DNA from: Streptomyces sp. S.PB5
GTDB lineage: Bacteria > Actinomycetota > Actinomycetes > Streptomycetales > Streptomycetaceae
Direction: 5' to 3'
Assembly: GCF_030403745.1 (NCBI RefSeq)
Contig: NZ_JAQMWP010000007.1
Span: 62,001-126,000 of the forward strand
Length of the DNA: 64,000 nt
The stretch's first letter is position 1. Every line of letters begins with the position of its first letter. This document shows positions 34,523-43,489 of the stretch, in pieces. A program made the position numbers and the translations under genes. A model generated the notes under the pieces. That model searched no databases and was not told where the DNA came from. It worked only from the letters and a program-made list of their open reading frames with translations.

Positions 34523-35578
34523 ATGCGCAAGACCCCTGTCAGCACCCGCCTCACCCCCCGACTGCGCGCAGGCCTGGCCGCGGTCGCGATCGCTGCCCTC
34601 ACCGGCACGACCCTGGCGGGCAGCCCGGCCTCGGCCGCGGCCGGCACCGACACCACCCAGTTCAAGGGCGTCAACTGGGCCGACCCGCGCGACAACTTCG
34701 CCGACGACCTGCTCCAGCTCTCCGGCCTGTCGACCTCGGACTCCTACCGGGAGACGTACACCAGGTCGAGCCGGATCATCGCGGCGTTCCGCGCCAACCT
34801 CGGCGCCAACACCGTGCGGCTGCCGATCAACCCGTACACCGTCAACGGCTCGTACTGGAAGTCGTACCGCGGGGTCATCGACGCGGCGACCGCGCAGGGC
34901 TTCAAGGTCATCGTGTCCTACTGGGAGGGCACGGGGGAGCGCCGGGACGGCTTCATCGACGACACCGCGGCCTACTGGCCCATGTGGGACACCGTGGTGA
35001 AGACGTACAAGAACAACTCGAAGGTCTACTTCGAGCCGATGAACGAGCCGCACGGCTACACCGACACCGAGTGGGCCGACATCGCGGCGAAGTGGCTCGA
35101 CACCTACCCGAAGGTGCCGCGCAACCGGGTCTTCGTCAGCGGCGCCGGCTACAACGACCACGTCACCACGGTCTGCGCCGACCCGCGCCTGAAGGGCACC
35201 TATCTGTCGCTGCACCACTACGGCTTCTGGAAGTCGTACGCCACCTACGACGAGTGGGTCGCCGACCTGAAGGTGCGCATCGGCGACTGTGCGAACCGGA
35301 CCGTCGCGGACGAGTTCGGCGCCCCGATGACGACCGGCCTGAACTACAACGTGCCGGCCCCGGACGACAACTACGTCAACTTCATCCAGGCCGTGACGGA
35401 CACCTTCCGCGAGCTGAAGATGGGCTCGGTGTACTGGCCGGGTCTGCGGACGGACGACACGTACTCGATCCAGAAGCTGACGGGTGACGCCGCCAGGCCG
35501 TGGCTCACGACCACCAACCAGTCCGGTGCGGACCGGCTCGCCTGGGCCTGGGGCCGCGGCAAGCCCGTGCAGGACTGA
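34523..35578 (+). CDS. Secreted glycoside hydrolase family 5 (cellulase-like)
   Basis: A 351-residue secreted enzyme. The signal peptide spans about residues 1-38 (ends SPASAAA). The GH5 barrel shows NTVRLPINPYTVNGSYW, the acid/base Glu in EPMNEPHG near residue 178, YLSLHHYGFW, and the nucleophile Glu in VADEFGAP near residue 274. No carbohydrate-binding module is attached. ATG 34523 has GGAAGG 9 bp upstream. Substrate could be cellulose, mannan or a related beta-glucan; GH5 motifs alone do not decide. Confidence 0.88.
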   Translation: MRKTPVSTRLTPRLRAGLAAVAIAALTGTTLAGSPASAAAGTDTTQFKGVNWADPRDNFADDLLQLSGLSTSDSYRETYTRSSRIIAAFRANLGANTVRLPINPYTVNGSYWKSYRGVIDAATAQGFKVIVSYWEGTGERRDGFIDDTAAYWPMWDTVVKTYKNNSKVYFEPMNEPHGYTDTEWADIAAKWLDTYPKVPRNRVFVSGAGYNDHVTTVCADPRLKGTYLSLHHYGFWKSYATYDEWVADLKVRIGDCANRTVADEFGAPMTTGLNYNVPAPDDNYVNFIQAVTDTFRELKMGSVYWPGLRTDDTYSIQKLTGDAARPWLTTTNQSGADRLAWAWGRGKPVQD

Positions 35579-35591
35579 TCCCTGACGCAGC

Positions 35592-35629
35592 CCGGTGGCC
35601 GCGGTGCGCTCGGGCACCGCGGCCACCGG
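35592..35629. terminator. Bidirectional terminator hairpin
   Basis: A perfect 16-bp stem (35592-35607 with 35614-35629) and a 6-nt loop between the convergent GH5 and AhpD-like genes. Confidence 0.8.
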
Positions 35630-35646
35630 CCGTCCGTCGGGGTCCC

Positions 35647-36120
35647 TCAGCCGAACATGCCCGGCTGGTAGTCGCCGGCGGGCTGCTGGACGATGACGTT
35701 GAAGCGGTTGTACATGTTGATCAGGGCGATGATGCCGATCAGTGCGGCGAGTTGCTCCTCGTCGTAGTGCTTGGCGGCGTTCGCCCAGACCTCGTCGCTC
35801 ACACCACCGGCGGCGTCGGCGATCCGGGTGCCTTCCTCGGCCAGCTCCAGCGCGGCGCGCTCGGCGTCGGTGAAGACCTTGGCCTCCCGCCAGGCCGCGA
35901 CCAGGTGGAGGCGCTCGTGGGTCTCCCCGGCGGCCACCGCGTCCTTGGTGTGCATGTCGGTGCAGAAACCACAGCCGTTGATCTGGCTGGCGCGGAGCTT
36001 GACCAGTTCCTGCACCGAGTGCGGCAGGGTGGAGTCGGAGATCGCCTTGCCCGCCGAGTTGACGTGGCGGAAGACCTTGGCGCCGAGGGGGCTCTCGAAG
36101 AGGTTGAGGCGAGCTTCCAT
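35647..36120 (-). CDS. Carboxymuconolactone decarboxylase/AhpD-family protein
   Basis: A 157-residue helical protein with the AhpD core ELVKLRASQINGCGFCTDMHTKDAVAAGE: a CxxC redox pair with the downstream His near residue 57. The second half (EEQLAALIGIIALINMYNRFNVI) is typical of the YnjA/CMD group. It is likely an alkylhydroperoxidase-type antioxidant. ATG 36120 is preceded by GGAG. No partner peroxiredoxin is adjacent. It is transcribed alone, convergent with the GH5 gene. Confidence 0.9.
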   Translation of the reverse strand: MEARLNLFESPLGAKVFRHVNSAGKAISDSTLPHSVQELVKLRASQINGCGFCTDMHTKDAVAAGETHERLHLVAAWREAKVFTDAERAALELAEEGTRIADAAGGVSDEVWANAAKHYDEEQLAALIGIIALINMYNRFNVIVQQPAGDYQPGMFG

Positions 36121-36300
36121 GATGGGCTCCTGTGTCGTCGTGGTGCGTCGTAGTGGGTTACACAGCTATGACGGGACGACTCGCGGAGATGTGACACGGG
36201 CGCCTGTGACCTGGGTCACCGCCGCTTGGCGGTGGTGCCGCGGGCGACGAGGAGGAGCAGTACACCGCAGGATCGGACCCGACGACGCCGAGCCGGGGCT

Positions 36301-36819
36301 CTACGCGGTCCGCGCCCGATGGCGGCGGACCGCGTCGCGGTTGGCGCAGCGCGGGGAGCAGTACCGCTGCTTACCGGTGCGGGAGGTGTCGGCGAAGATC
36401 GTGGTGCACTCCGTCACGGCGCAGCGCCTGAGGCGGTGCATGCCGCGCCCCGTCAGATGCAGTGCGGTGCCGACGGCGATCAGCGAGGACAGGATGCCGC
36501 CCATCGGCTGGCCGTCGTCGCGGTAGTGCAGATGCCAGCCGCTGCCGACATGGTCGGTCATCCGCGGGTAGGCGGTGGCCGTGGCCAGCATCCGGTTGAC
36601 CAGCTCGGCGCGCTCGTGCTCGTCGGTGGCGTCGACGACCTTCTCCCACGCGTCCAGCACGGCCAGCGAGCGCTCCAGGTCCTCGGGCGTCGCCGGGAGT
36701 TCCAGCGCCAGCCCGGCGGCATGGCAGCGGTCGGCGAGCTCCTCGGCGCTCGCCGGACGCCGGTTGGCCAGATCGGCGGCCAGATTCACGGCATCCTCGC
36801 CGTAAGGGTTGAGATGCAT
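36301..36819 (-). CDS. ABATE/CGNR zinc-finger regulator
   Basis: A 172-residue protein with an N-terminal ABATE-like helical region (about 1-125; VNLAADLANRRPASAEELADRC) and a C-terminal CGNR zinc finger (about 130-170: CAVTEC ... RYCSPRCANRDAVRRHR). The finger has four Cys ligands and the conserved CxNR signature, here CANR. Such proteins are presumed transcription regulators with stress-related roles. The start ATG 36819 is only 26 bp from the divergent GNAT gene start, so the two promoters overlap. Confidence 0.87.
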   Translation of the reverse strand: MHLNPYGEDAVNLAADLANRRPASAEELADRCHAAGLALELPATPEDLERSLAVLDAWEKVVDATDEHERAELVNRMLATATAYPRMTDHVGSGWHLHYRDDGQPMGGILSSLIAVGTALHLTGRGMHRLRRCAVTECTTIFADTSRTGKQRYCSPRCANRDAVRRHRARTA

Positions 36820-36845
36820 AAGGTCATTACATCAAGGTCGTGGTC

Positions 36846-37352
36846 ATGGGACAACGCACAGCACTCAGGTCCGACGTACGACAGGCGGGCGAGTACGACC
36901 TGGTCGAGCTCCTACGGCTGCGGGCCATGCTCTTCGACCATCTCGGCGGCGACTTCTTCACCGCGGCCCCGGCGGACGACGGCTGGCTCGACGCCCTGGC
37001 CGTGGTGCTGAAGGAACAGCTCACGGCGGACGACGTACGCGTCCTCGTCGTGGACGGTGACAGTGACGGTGACGGCGGTGGCCTGGCCGCCTGCGGCATC
37101 GGCACGATCGAGCAACGGCTGCCCGGACCGCATCTCCACAACGGCCGGATCGGCCAGGTCCTCGGCGTCGTCACCGACCCCGCGCACCGGCGACGCGGAC
37201 ACAGCCGGGCGATCATGGAAGGGCTCCTCGACTGGTTCCGCGACCGTGAGGTCGCCCGCGTGGACCTCCACGCCTCCGCCGAGGGCGAACCGCTCTACCG
37301 CCAACTGGGGTTCGACGACCACCCCGACCCCGCCCTGTACTGGCGTCCGTGA
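36846..37352 (+). CDS. GNAT-family N-acetyltransferase
   Basis: A 168-residue acetyl-CoA-dependent acyltransferase. The acetyl-CoA motif A is visible as IGQVLGVVTDPAHRRRGHSRAIMEGLLDW near residues 97-125, followed by VARVDLHASAEGEPLYRQLGF, the usual motif B. ATG 36846 has AAGG 9 bp upstream; GTG 36840 is an alternative. The acceptor is unknown. It is divergent from the CGNR regulator and converges on the ABC-transporter binding-protein gene. Confidence 0.88.
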   Translation: MGQRTALRSDVRQAGEYDLVELLRLRAMLFDHLGGDFFTAAPADDGWLDALAVVLKEQLTADDVRVLVVDGDSDGDGGGLAACGIGTIEQRLPGPHLHNGRIGQVLGVVTDPAHRRRGHSRAIMEGLLDWFRDREVARVDLHASAEGEPLYRQLGFDDHPDPALYWRP

Positions 37353-37376
37353 GACACCACCCGCTGATCGGGCTGC

Positions 37377-38360
37377 TCAGCCGGCCGTCCGCAGATACGC
37401 CCCCAGCCGTGCGATCGCCGAAGGATTGCGCGGGCTCTCCACCAGGTCGACGTAGTCGAGGGTGAAGATCCGCTGGTGCCTGACGGCGGAGACGTTGCGG
37501 AGCGGGGCGTAGGAGAGGAGGAACTTCTTCTTCTGTTCCGCGCTCACGTCCCCGTAGTCGCAGATGACGATGACGTCGGGATCGCGCTCCACCACGCTCT
37601 CCCAGCCGACCGTCGTCCAGGAGTCCTGGACGTCGTGCATGACGTTGGTACCGCCGGCCTCGCTGATGATCTGGTCGGGGGCGGCGTAACGGCCGGAGGT
37701 GAAGGGCTGGTCCTGGCCGCTGTCGTAGAGGAAGACCGTGGGCCTGGTGGTGGGGGCCTTGGCATGCACCGTCGATATCTGCTTCTTGAAGTCGGCGATC
37801 AGGGCGGCCGCGCGCTTCTCGACGCCGAAGAGCTTCCCCAGGTTGGTGAGGTCGGTGTACAGCGCCTCCAGAGGCGGCATGATCCCGCGCGAGGTCTTCG
37901 TACGGCCGTTGCGGCAGGACTCGGTGAGGATGTACGACGGGACACCGAGCTTCTTCAAGGCGTCCGGGGTGAAGCCCGCGTCCTCACGGAAGCCGTAGTT
38001 CCAGCCGGCGAGGACGAGGTCGCCGCGGGCGTCGAGGACGTTCTCCTTGGTGAGCTGGTCCTTCGACAGCCACGTGACCTTGTCGTAGCCGCCCTTCCAC
38101 GGGACGTCGCTCAGATCGCCCTTGTCGTCGGGCATCGCGAAGCCGGCCATACGGTCCTCCAGGCCGAGCGCGAACATCAGCTCGGTGATCCCGACGTCGT
38201 TGGTGACGACCCGTTCGGGAACCTTGTCGTAGGTGACCTTGCGACCGCAGTTGGTGAGGGTGACGGCGGTGGACTTCGCGTCCGTGGCCGACTCGACCGA
38301 CGCACCGCATCCGGTGGCGGTGGCGGCGAGGCAGAGGGCGGCGGCGAGCAACTTGCGCAT
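37377..38360 (-). CDS. ABC transporter substrate-binding lipoprotein, probable cobalamin (BtuF-like)
   Basis: A 327-residue PeriBP (PF01497-type) lipoprotein. The lipobox is ATATGC near residue 18, after a short hydrophobic signal. Two lobes are joined by a long helix, with PERVVTNDVGITELMFALGLEDRMAG and DPDVIVICDYGDVSAEQKKKFL. It is last in a permease-ATPase-binding-protein operon, 8 bp after the ATPase. Such proteins are usually annotated iron-siderophore binding, but the operon is headed by a cobalamin riboswitch, so B12 or another corrinoid is the likelier ligand. Confidence 0.87.
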   Translation of the reverse strand: MRKLLAAALCLAATATGCGASVESATDAKSTAVTLTNCGRKVTYDKVPERVVTNDVGITELMFALGLEDRMAGFAMPDDKGDLSDVPWKGGYDKVTWLSKDQLTKENVLDARGDLVLAGWNYGFREDAGFTPDALKKLGVPSYILTESCRNGRTKTSRGIMPPLEALYTDLTNLGKLFGVEKRAAALIADFKKQISTVHAKAPTTRPTVFLYDSGQDQPFTSGRYAAPDQIISEAGGTNVMHDVQDSWTTVGWESVVERDPDVIVICDYGDVSAEQKKKFLLSYAPLRNVSAVRHQRIFTLDYVDLVESPRNPSAIARLGAYLRTAG

Positions 38361-38368
38361 GAGGGTCC

Positions 38369-39133
38369 TCAGTCGGTGGGGAGAAGGTCGAAGAGAAGCT
38401 GGACGGCGCCGGTCTCCGGATGCCGTACGGGATGCGCGCGCACCCCGAACACCTCGGCCAGCAGCGCCGGTCGGAGCACGTCGTGCGGGGGACCGGAGGC
38501 GACCACCCGGCCGCCCGCGATCACGTACAGGACATCGCAGTGCGCGGCCGCCAGGTTGAGGTCGTGCAGCGCCGCGAGTACGGTCACGCCGCTGCCGCGC
38601 ACCAGTGACAGCACGTCCAACTGGTGGGCGATGTCCAGGTGGTTGGTGGGTTCGTCGAGGACGAGCACCCGGGGTTGCTGGGCCAGCGCGCGGGCGATCA
38701 GCACGCGCTGTCTCTCGCCGCCGGACAGGGCGAGGAAGCCGCGGTCCGCCAGGTGCCCGACACCTGTGCGTGCCATGGCCTGCGCGCACAACTCCCGGTC
38801 CTGTGAAGCCGTACGGTCCCGGTGCGGCAGCCGCCCCATCCCGACCACCTCGGCGACCGTGAAGTCGAACTCCGCGGACGACTCCTGCGGCAGCGCCGCC
38901 AGCACCCGCGCGGTCTCCCGGGCCGGCATCGCGTGCACGTCGGCCCCGTCGAGCCGCACGACGCCTCCGGCCGGCCGCAGCGCGCGGTACACACAGCGCA
39001 GCAGTGTCGACTTGCCGCTCCCGTTCGGACCGACCAGCCCCACGAACGCCCCGGCGCCCACGGCGAGTCGGACCTCCTCGACGATCCGCGCCCCGCCGGC
39101 CTCGACCGTCACGTCCTCGATGTCCAGCCGCAT
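38369..39133 (-). CDS. ABC transporter ATP-binding protein (BtuD/FecE-like)
   Basis: A 254-residue ATPase of the FecE/BtuD subfamily. Walker A is GPNGSGKSTLL near residue 37, Q-loop ALPQESS, signature LSGGERQRVLIARAL near residue 138, Walker B VLVLDEPTNHLD, and H-loop LAALHDLNLAA. ATG 39133 is 2 bp from the permease stop, so translation is coupled. It powers the importer formed with the adjacent permease and binding protein. Confidence 0.93.
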   Translation of the reverse strand: MRLDIEDVTVEAGGARIVEEVRLAVGAGAFVGLVGPNGSGKSTLLRCVYRALRPAGGVVRLDGADVHAMPARETARVLAALPQESSAEFDFTVAEVVGMGRLPHRDRTASQDRELCAQAMARTGVGHLADRGFLALSGGERQRVLIARALAQQPRVLVLDEPTNHLDIAHQLDVLSLVRGSGVTVLAALHDLNLAAAHCDVLYVIAGGRVVASGPPHDVLRPALLAEVFGVRAHPVRHPETGAVQLLFDLLPTD

Positions 39134-39135
39134 CG

Positions 39136-40191
39136 TCAGCGCCCTCCGAACGCATAGCCGCCGCGCCGCATCAGCAGCAGAAACGCGGGCACACCCACCA
39201 CGGCGGTGATCACCCCGACGGGCAGTTCGGCGGGCGCCAGCAGCAGCCGGGACAGCACGTCCGCCCACACCAGCAGCACCGCCCCGGCCGGCGGCGCCAC
39301 CGCGAGCACCCGGCGATGGTCCGCGCCGACCAGCATCCGTACGACATGCGGCACCATCAGTCCGACGAACCCGATCGCCCCGCTGACCGCGACCACGGTC
39401 CCGGTCACGGCGGCGGTCACCAGGAACAACTCCCGGCGCAGCTGCGTCGGCCGGACACCCAGCGCGGCCGCGGTCTCGTCGCCCATGGCCAGGGCGTTCA
39501 GCGACTCCGCCCGCCACCGCAGCCACACCCACCCGGCCGTCACCGTCACCGCGACCAACGGCAGCTGCGCCCAGGTCGCTCCGCCCAGACTGCCCAGCAG
39601 CCACATCAGGGCCGACCGCGCCGCCTCGCCGCGCGCCGCGCCGAACACCATCACCGTGGTGACCGCCTCGAAGCCGTACGCCAGCGCTGTACCGGTGAGG
39701 ACCAGCCGTAGCGGGGTGAGCCCGTGCGGGGACCTGGCCACGGCATACACCAGCACCATCGCCGCCAGCGCCGAGACGAACGCCGACACCGACAGCGCCC
39801 AGATGCCGAGCCCCGCGAACGCGCCCAGCAGGATCACCGCGTTGGCGCCGACCGCCGCGCCGGAGGAGATGCCGAGCACGAACGGGTCGGCGAGTGCGTT
39901 GCGGACCATCGCCTGCACGGCCACCCCGACGGCCGCGAGCCCCGCACCGACCACGGCACCGAGCACGACCCGGGGCAACCGGATCTCCCAGACGATGGTG
40001 TACGCGGCGACGTCCTCGGCGTGCACGGTCCCGCCGGTCGCCCCGGCCCACAGGAACCGGAAGACCTGCCCCCATCCGATCCCGGCCGCCCCCAGACCCA
40101 CGCCGCCCACGAGGGACACCAGCAGAAGCAGCGTCATACCGGCCACCAAGGGCGGCAGGGGTATGCGGCTGGGCGTGGGACTTCGGCGCAC
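39136..40191 (-). CDS. FecCD/BtuC-family ABC permease
   Basis: A 351-residue permease with about ten membrane helices. Family marks are EIRLPRVVLGAVVGAGLAAVGVAVQAMVRNALADPFVLGISSGAA and the coupling region GDETAAALGVRPTQLRRELF. GTG 40191 is chosen because the frame further upstream is occupied by the riboswitch; ATG 40137 would clip the first helix. Expression is expected to be shut down when adenosyl- or other cobalamin binds the leader. Confidence 0.88.
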   Translation of the reverse strand: MRRSPTPSRIPLPPLVAGMTLLLLVSLVGGVGLGAAGIGWGQVFRFLWAGATGGTVHAEDVAAYTIVWEIRLPRVVLGAVVGAGLAAVGVAVQAMVRNALADPFVLGISSGAAVGANAVILLGAFAGLGIWALSVSAFVSALAAMVLVYAVARSPHGLTPLRLVLTGTALAYGFEAVTTVMVFGAARGEAARSALMWLLGSLGGATWAQLPLVAVTVTAGWVWLRWRAESLNALAMGDETAAALGVRPTQLRRELFLVTAAVTGTVVAVSGAIGFVGLMVPHVVRMLVGADHRRVLAVAPPAGAVLLVWADVLSRLLLAPAELPVGVITAVVGVPAFLLLMRRGGYAFGGR

Positions 40192-40249
40192 GGTCGGGGC
40201 GGTCCTTCGCGTGGGGCCGCCTGACGGACGTCGGTCAAGGAGACAGCCC

Positions 40250-40425
40250 GTACGGCCGAAGGCCGCGCGGTCCCCTCTCGCAGTCCTCGGCGAGCAGTCA
40301 ACGGGTCGCACCACCCACGGGCGATCGGGCTCACGCGAGACGAATTCGCGTACACCGTTGCGGGTCAGCGCCGGACTCTCACCGGACTTCCCCCGCGGGA
40401 GGCTCGGGGAGCGTAGCAAACGGGG
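40250..40425 (-). ncRNA. Cobalamin riboswitch
   Basis: On the minus strand the conserved core reads GGGGAAGTCCGGTGAGAGTC followed by CGGCGCTGACCCGCAACGGT (about 40398-40356). This is the hallmark B12-box arrangement of GGTG, a paired TCCGG and the CCCGC-AAC loop. An upstream P1/P2-like helix and downstream arms fit the rest of the region; the outer limits are approximate. It lies 60-230 nt upstream of the permease start and should repress the BtuCDF-like operon when B12 is plentiful. The rest of the 40192-40517 gap shows nothing else recognisable. Confidence 0.85.
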
Positions 40426-40517
40426 GTGCCGTGCGGCCGACGGGGTAGGCGCAGTTGAGCTCCGACCGGTGTCGGGCGGTCCGTGCTGTCACCGGAGGAG
40501 CGGGGAGGTGAACACCC

Positions 40518-41531
40518 ATGCGCATCGGGGGCCGGTACCGGCTGGGGGAGCGGGTCGGTCAGGGCGGCATGGGACGGGTGTGGCGGGCGCACGACGAGAT
40601 GCTCGAACGGCCGGTCGCGGTCAAGGAGTTGTGGCTCGACGGGCCGGACGCCGACGAGGACCTGCGGACCCGCCGGGAGCGGGCTCTGCGCGAGGCCAGG
40701 GCGAGTGCGCGCATCGACCACCCGGGCGTGGTGCGCGTCTACGACGTGGCCGAGGAGGATGGCCGGCTGTGGATCGTCATGGAGCTGGTCGAGGCGCCCT
40801 CGCTGGAGCGGACCGTCACCGAGCAAGGCCCGCTGCGCGTGCGGGAGGTGGCCCGCATCGGACTCGCGCTCGCCGAGGCGCTGCGCCGGGTGCACGCCGC
40901 CGGGGTGCTGCACCGTGACGTCAAGCCGGGCAATGTGCTGCTCGGCCCCGGCCGGCGGGTCGTACTGACCGACTTCGGCATCGCCGCCCTCCAGGACGCC
41001 CAAGCGCTGACCAGGGGCGGTAGGGTGATCGGCTCCCCGGAGTACATGCCCCCGGAGCGCGTCACCGGCCGGGCCCCGGGCCCCGCCGCGGACTGGTGGT
41101 CGCTCGGCGCCACCCTCTGCACGGCCCTGACCGGCCGCTCCCCGTTCGCCCGGCCCACGGTCGCGGCAACGCTCTTCGCGGTGGTGTACGAGGAGCCCGA
41201 ACTGCCCGGCGCCGACTGCCCGTTGACGCCCCTGCTGAGCAGGCTGCTCGCCAAGGACCCGGCGCTGCGGCCGGGGCCGGACGAGATCGTGGCGTTCCTT
41301 GGCGCGGTGGCCGCGCGGCCCGAGCCGGTGGAGGGGCCGGGGCGCGACACGGGCTCCCGGGTGCTCACGGCGCTGGTGCTGATCGCCGCGGCCGCCGTCG
41401 CCGTAGTGATGATCATCACGGCGATCCCGTCGGGCGGTGAGACCCGGCTGCCGGAGGTCACCCCGCCTCCGACGGTCGCGGGCACCTCCCGGCCCCCGAG
41501 CTCACCGCCCGCCACGACGTCGCCCCGCTGA
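40518..41531 (+). CDS. Serine/threonine protein kinase, membrane-anchored
   Basis: A 337-residue Hanks-type kinase. The kinase domain (about 4-265) has the glycine loop GERVGQGGMGRVW, lysine in VAVKEL, the catalytic loop HRDVKPGNVLL near residue 136, DFG, and the APE-equivalent MPPERV. A single membrane helix (VLTALVLIAAAAVAVVMIITAI, about 280-300) is followed by a short Pro/Thr/Ser-rich extracytoplasmic tail without PASTA domains. ATG 40518 has GGGGAGGTG 8 bp upstream. It is divergent from the cobalamin operon and convergent with the acyltransferase. Confidence 0.93.
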   Translation: MRIGGRYRLGERVGQGGMGRVWRAHDEMLERPVAVKELWLDGPDADEDLRTRRERALREARASARIDHPGVVRVYDVAEEDGRLWIVMELVEAPSLERTVTEQGPLRVREVARIGLALAEALRRVHAAGVLHRDVKPGNVLLGPGRRVVLTDFGIAALQDAQALTRGGRVIGSPEYMPPERVTGRAPGPAADWWSLGATLCTALTGRSPFARPTVAATLFAVVYEEPELPGADCPLTPLLSRLLAKDPALRPGPDEIVAFLGAVAARPEPVEGPGRDTGSRVLTALVLIAAAAVAVVMIITAIPSGGETRLPEVTPPPTVAGTSRPPSSPPATTSPR

Positions 41532-41551
41532 CCCGGCGCGCGCAAGGTCGC

Positions 41552-42646
41552 TCAGGCGCGCAGCGTGAGACCCTCCCGGCCCCTGTCCCCGCGGAAGGCC
41601 CAGCGCATGTCCGGTTCCATGGCGAACCGGAACACCCGCTGCACGGGCGGTGTGCACAACACGGTGACGATCACGGCCGCGGCGAGCGTGACGACGACCT
41701 CGCCGACCGGCTCGTACAGCCAGGCCGGGTCGTACCAGCCCCAGTACTTGGAGCCCTGCGCGACGAATCCGTGCAGCAGATAGCCGTACAGCGTGCCCGC
41801 GCCCAGCGCTGTGCACCACATCCGCCGGCCGGGCACCCAGGAGAGGAAGCAGGCGGCCAGGAGGGTCGAGCAGCAGAAGACGACCAGCGTCATGACCGGG
41901 CCGTACCAGGCGGGCGCGCCCAGTTCCTGGGCGCTGTCCCGGTGGTAGAACCAGGCACCGCTGATCCGCGGCACCGCCCAGTAGGCGAGGCCGAGCGCGA
42001 CCACGAACACCGGCACTGCCGCGATCCGCACCTTCCAGCGGCGGATCAGCCGGAAGTGCTCCGGCCGCAGACACAGACCGAGCACGAAGTACGGCAGGAA
42101 CTGCAGCGTGCGCTGTAGATCGAGGTCCTCGCCGATGGACGGGGTCACCGTCGCGAGCATGGCGACACCGAGCGCGATGGGCAGCGGCCACCGCACGGAC
42201 CGCCACACGGGGGTGGTCAGCCGCCAGATGAACAACGCGGCCAGGAACCAGGTCAGATACAGCGGCTCCAGCAGACTGACCGGCCGGTCCGGCACTCCGT
42301 CGGTCCACCGGGTGTAGAAGGTGTACGCCGTCTCGAAGACCACGTACGGGACGGCGACCCCGGTCACCAGCCGCCTGAGCCGCTGCGGGCTGCCGTCGAA
42401 ACTCCGGGAGAAGTAGCCGGCGATGACGATGAACGCCGGCATGTGGAAGGCGTACACGAACATGTAGAGCGCGGTGACGGCGCGGCTGCCGTCGCGCAGC
42501 GGTTCCCACGCGTGCCCCACCGCCACCAGCACGATCGCCAGATACTTGGCGTTGTCGAAGAAGGCGTCCCGCTGCCTGGCGGGGCTGGTCCGCAGCGCCG
42601 CGTCCGTGTCCCGCCCGGGTGCGAGATCCGTGGCCTGGCTCACCAC
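41552..42646 (-). CDS. Acyltransferase-3 family integral membrane protein
   Basis: A 364-residue polytopic protein with about ten membrane helices. It opens FFDNAKYLAIVLVAVGHAWEPL, carrying the conserved His of the acyltransferase-3 family, and continues with YMFVYAFHMPAFIVIAGYFSRSF. It transfers acyl groups to a carbohydrate or lipid-linked acceptor; the target is unknown. Start is GTG 42646; the next codon is also GTG. Encoded alone between the kinase (convergent) and the LuxR regulator. Confidence 0.9.
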   Translation of the reverse strand: MVSQATDLAPGRDTDAALRTSPARQRDAFFDNAKYLAIVLVAVGHAWEPLRDGSRAVTALYMFVYAFHMPAFIVIAGYFSRSFDGSPQRLRRLVTGVAVPYVVFETAYTFYTRWTDGVPDRPVSLLEPLYLTWFLAALFIWRLTTPVWRSVRWPLPIALGVAMLATVTPSIGEDLDLQRTLQFLPYFVLGLCLRPEHFRLIRRWKVRIAAVPVFVVALGLAYWAVPRISGAWFYHRDSAQELGAPAWYGPVMTLVVFCCSTLLAACFLSWVPGRRMWCTALGAGTLYGYLLHGFVAQGSKYWGWYDPAWLYEPVGEVVVTLAAAVIVTVLCTPPVQRVFRFAMEPDMRWAFRGDRGREGLTLRA

Positions 42647-42788
42647 ACCGCCCCCTGCGCACCGCGCAGGAAGTCTGCCGATACGGGTGGTGCGGAAGCG
42701 GCTGCTGTGATGGCTAGCTGGGGCATCCCACGCGCCTGACCACTTCTCGGCGCGGCAAACCTGCCGGTTTCCCGGCGTGACGGGGCTC

Positions 42789-43475
42789 TCAGGCCGCGGG
42801 GCGCACCAGCCCGGACTCGTAGGCGAAGGTCACCGCCTGCACACGGGCGCGGGCGCCGATCTTGGCGAGGATATGGCTGACGTGGGACTTCACCGTGGTC
42901 GGGGCGATGGAGAGCTTCTCGGCGATCTCGGAGTTGGACCAGCCGGAGGCGACGGCGACCAGGACATCGCGTTCCCGGTCGGTGAAGGTGGCCGGCCGCA
43001 CTCCGGACGGGGCGGTGAGCGCGGGCTGCAACTGGCGGACGGTGTCGATGAGGGCGCGGGTCAGATGGGGAGTGATGACGGAGTCCCCGGCGGCGACCAC
43101 CCGGATGGCGGCGACCAGTTCGTCGGGGGTGGCGTCCTGCGGGAGGAAACCGCCGGCTCCGGCGCGCAGGGCTTCGTAGGCGGGTCCCTCGTCGCCGGTG
43201 GGGGTGAGGACCAGGACGCGCGCCGGACCGACGGGTTCCGCCGAGACGGCGAGGGCGGCGGGGCGGGTGATGCGCCGGATGATGCCGGCGCCCTCCGTCT
43301 CATGGAGGCGGCCGTCCAGCAGGACGACGTCCGGGCGCAGTACGGCCGACAGCCGTACCGCCTCGGCTCCGCTGCGGGCCTCACCGGCAACGGTCAGATC
43401 GGGTTCCCCGGCCAGCAGCATGCGCAGGCCGTGCCGTTGGAGGGACTGGTCGCTGGCGATGAGTACGGAGGTCAT
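42789..43475 (-). CDS. LuxR/NarL-family response regulator with degenerate receiver
   Basis: A 228-residue regulator. The N-terminal receiver-like domain (about 1-125) keeps an Asp in VVLLDGRL near residue 54, but the acidic pair is reduced to SDQ and the conserved Lys is replaced (GGFLPQDA), so phosphorylation-dependent switching is doubtful. The C-terminal HTH (about 160-225) is intact: FTDRERDVLVAVASGWSNSEIAEKLSIAPTTVKSHVSHILAKI. ATG 43475 has GAAGGAG. No sensor kinase is adjacent. Two operator-like sequences lie in its promoter region. Confidence 0.9.
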   Translation of the reverse strand: MTSVLIASDQSLQRHGLRMLLAGEPDLTVAGEARSGAEAVRLSAVLRPDVVLLDGRLHETEGAGIIRRITRPAALAVSAEPVGPARVLVLTPTGDEGPAYEALRAGAGGFLPQDATPDELVAAIRVVAAGDSVITPHLTRALIDTVRQLQPALTAPSGVRPATFTDRERDVLVAVASGWSNSEIAEKLSIAPTTVKSHVSHILAKIGARARVQAVTFAYESGLVRPAA

Positions 43476-43489
43476 GCCGGCTCCTTCTA

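Noticed and set aside
37377..40191. Ferric-siderophore importer linked to the cch genes
   Set aside because: Distance of over 20 kb, no iron box, and a cobalamin riboswitch leader instead.
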